Shown: positions 63,429-64,000 of the stretch, one piece after another | How positions within the stretch are numbered: the first letter of the stretch is position 1 | Layout: each line of letters begins with the position of its first letter | Origin: Lachnospiraceae bacterium | GTDB lineage: Bacteria; Bacillota; Clostridia; Lachnospirales; Lachnospiraceae | NCBI GenBank assembly: GCA_017439675.1 | Contig: JAFSIQ010000039.1 | Coordinates: 1-64,000 of the forward strand | Length of the DNA: 64,000 nucleotides | Direction of reading: 5' to 3' | Position numbers and translations under genes: made by a program | The notes under the pieces: generated by a model | Told to the model about the DNA's origin: nothing | Database searches by the model: none | Seen by the model: the letters and a program-made list of their open reading frames with translations, nothing else

Positions 63429-64000
63429 CATTGACAAGTTAATCGGCCACAAGCTTCTTTCCAAAGAGGAGTTTGTGGCTTTATTGAATGAAAACTCTGA
63501 GGAATTGCGAACTTTTCTCGCTAGAGAAGCATTTGCAGTGAAACAACAACATTTTTCCAATCAGATTTACATCCGAGGGTTGATTGAATTTTCCAACTAC
63601 TGTAAAAACGATTGTTATTATTGTGGCATCCGCTGTAGCAATCGCACTCTTTCTCGTTACCGGCTTTCCAAAGAGCAAATTCTTTCCTGTTGCCATCAGG
63701 GCTACCACTTAGGATTCCGAACCTTTGTGCTACAGGGAGGTGAGGACGCTTATTACGACGATACATACATGACCGATATCGTCTCCACCATCCGTCAACA
63801 GTTTCCAGATTGCGCTATCACCCTTTCCTTGGGAGAACGCACCAAAGAAAGCTACGAACAGCTTTTCAAAGCTGGTGCCAACCGTTATCTGTTACGGCAC
63901 GAAACCGCAGATGCCATTCACTACAAAAAGCTGCATCCGCCGGGAATGTCCCACGAAAACCGCATGTCTTGTCTAAGGGAATTGAAAGCCATCGGTTACC
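63406..64000 (+). CDS. hydE: [FeFe] hydrogenase maturase HydE (5' part)
   Basis: Radical SAM enzyme in assembly of the H-cluster of [FeFe] hydrogenase; 198 codons are present and the gene continues past the window. The frame begins MNTTLKTSIDKLIGHKLLSK, and the cluster motif reads FSNYCKNDCYYCGIRCSN with CX3CX2C. LSRYRLSKEQIL and TFVLQGGEDAYY follow, typical of HydE rather than BioB. The start at 63406 overlaps the end of plsC by 23 bp and has AAGGTGA upstream. Presence of HydE implies a hydrogen-metabolising anaerobe. Confidence 0.92.
   Translation, partial: MNTTLKTSIDKLIGHKLLSKEEFVALLNENSEELRTFLAREAFAVKQQHFSNQIYIRGLIEFSNYCKNDCYYCGIRCSNRTLSRYRLSKEQILSCCHQGYHLGFRTFVLQGGEDAYYDDTYMTDIVSTIRQQFPDCAITLSLGERTKESYEQLFKAGANRYLLRHETADAIHYKKLHPPGMSHENRMSCLRELKAIGY

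Noticed and set aside
1-64000. CRISPR array, rRNA operon, prophage structural genes or intact insertion sequence
   Set aside because: No regularly spaced repeats, rRNA signatures, capsid/tail/terminase genes or transposase genes were seen; only MITE-like elements and a recombinase remnant are present.
63406-64000. Biotin synthase instead of HydE
   Set aside because: The cluster motif CKNDCYYCGIRCSN followed by LSRYRLS and LQGGEDAYY fits HydE; BioB has CxxDCxYCPQS.

Overview
The window looks like a chromosomal segment of a low-GC, anaerobic Firmicute, most likely a Lachnospiraceae member (Clostridia). Pointers are the str operon order rpsL-rpsG-fusA, the spoVG-glmU-pth-mfd-prsA block, a glgC/glgD pair, a [FeFe]-hydrogenase maturase (HydE), a GH9 glycanase lipoprotein, and a large operon whose proteins resemble the DUF5716/DUF5717 families that I recall mainly from Lachnospiraceae. 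Species cannot be fixed from the sequence alone. Most genes lie on the minus strand.

Layout. 1-1.5 kb: fusA (5' end only), rpsG and rpsL behind a consensus promoter. 1.7-8.5 kb: a dihydrouridine synthase, an anchored acidic protein, and a MacB-type ABC exporter operon (ATPase, HlyD-like adaptor, permease). Two copies of a ~133 bp MITE-like element with GTAA ends and perfect 8 bp target duplications sit here, one between a promoter and the dihydrouridine synthase gene, one inside the ABC operon. 8.8-10 kb: a small XRE regulator with a DUF2975 membrane protein under a consensus promoter overlapped by palindromes. 10-20 kb: DNA repair (nfo, exoA), a GH9 lipoprotein, deoC, an RNase HI, an AraC regulator, a HAD phosphatase and small unknowns.

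19.7-27.8 kb holds the least understood system: a 1190-residue helical-repeat protein, an actin/Hsp70-like protein, a TPR protein, a membrane coiled-coil protein and a patatin lipase, all collinear. 28-38 kb: PLP aminotransferase, phosphoglucomutase, PEGA lipoprotein, a CotS-like kinase whose ribosome binding site lies in a hairpin, CCA-adding enzyme, and a YtrA-type GntR/ABC operon with a 13 bp inverted-repeat operator over its promoter.

40.4-42.9 kb is an accessory island. A 91 bp direct repeat of the 3' end of a membrane XRE gene brackets a DUF3800 gene with a structured leader, an unknown partner and an 11-codon serine-recombinase remnant. 43-47 kb: tRNA-Leu(CAG) followed by a series of hairpins, DUF2752 and DUF4190-like proteins, and two PrsA/PpiC-like proteins. 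47-60 kb: mfd, pth, a single-domain GlmU-like protein, spoVG, glgD, glgC, asparaginase, a chemoreceptor and ftsH. 60.5-64 kb (plus strand): DUF421 protein, lysA, plsC and the start of hydE. I saw no CRISPR array, rRNA gene or intact transposase gene.
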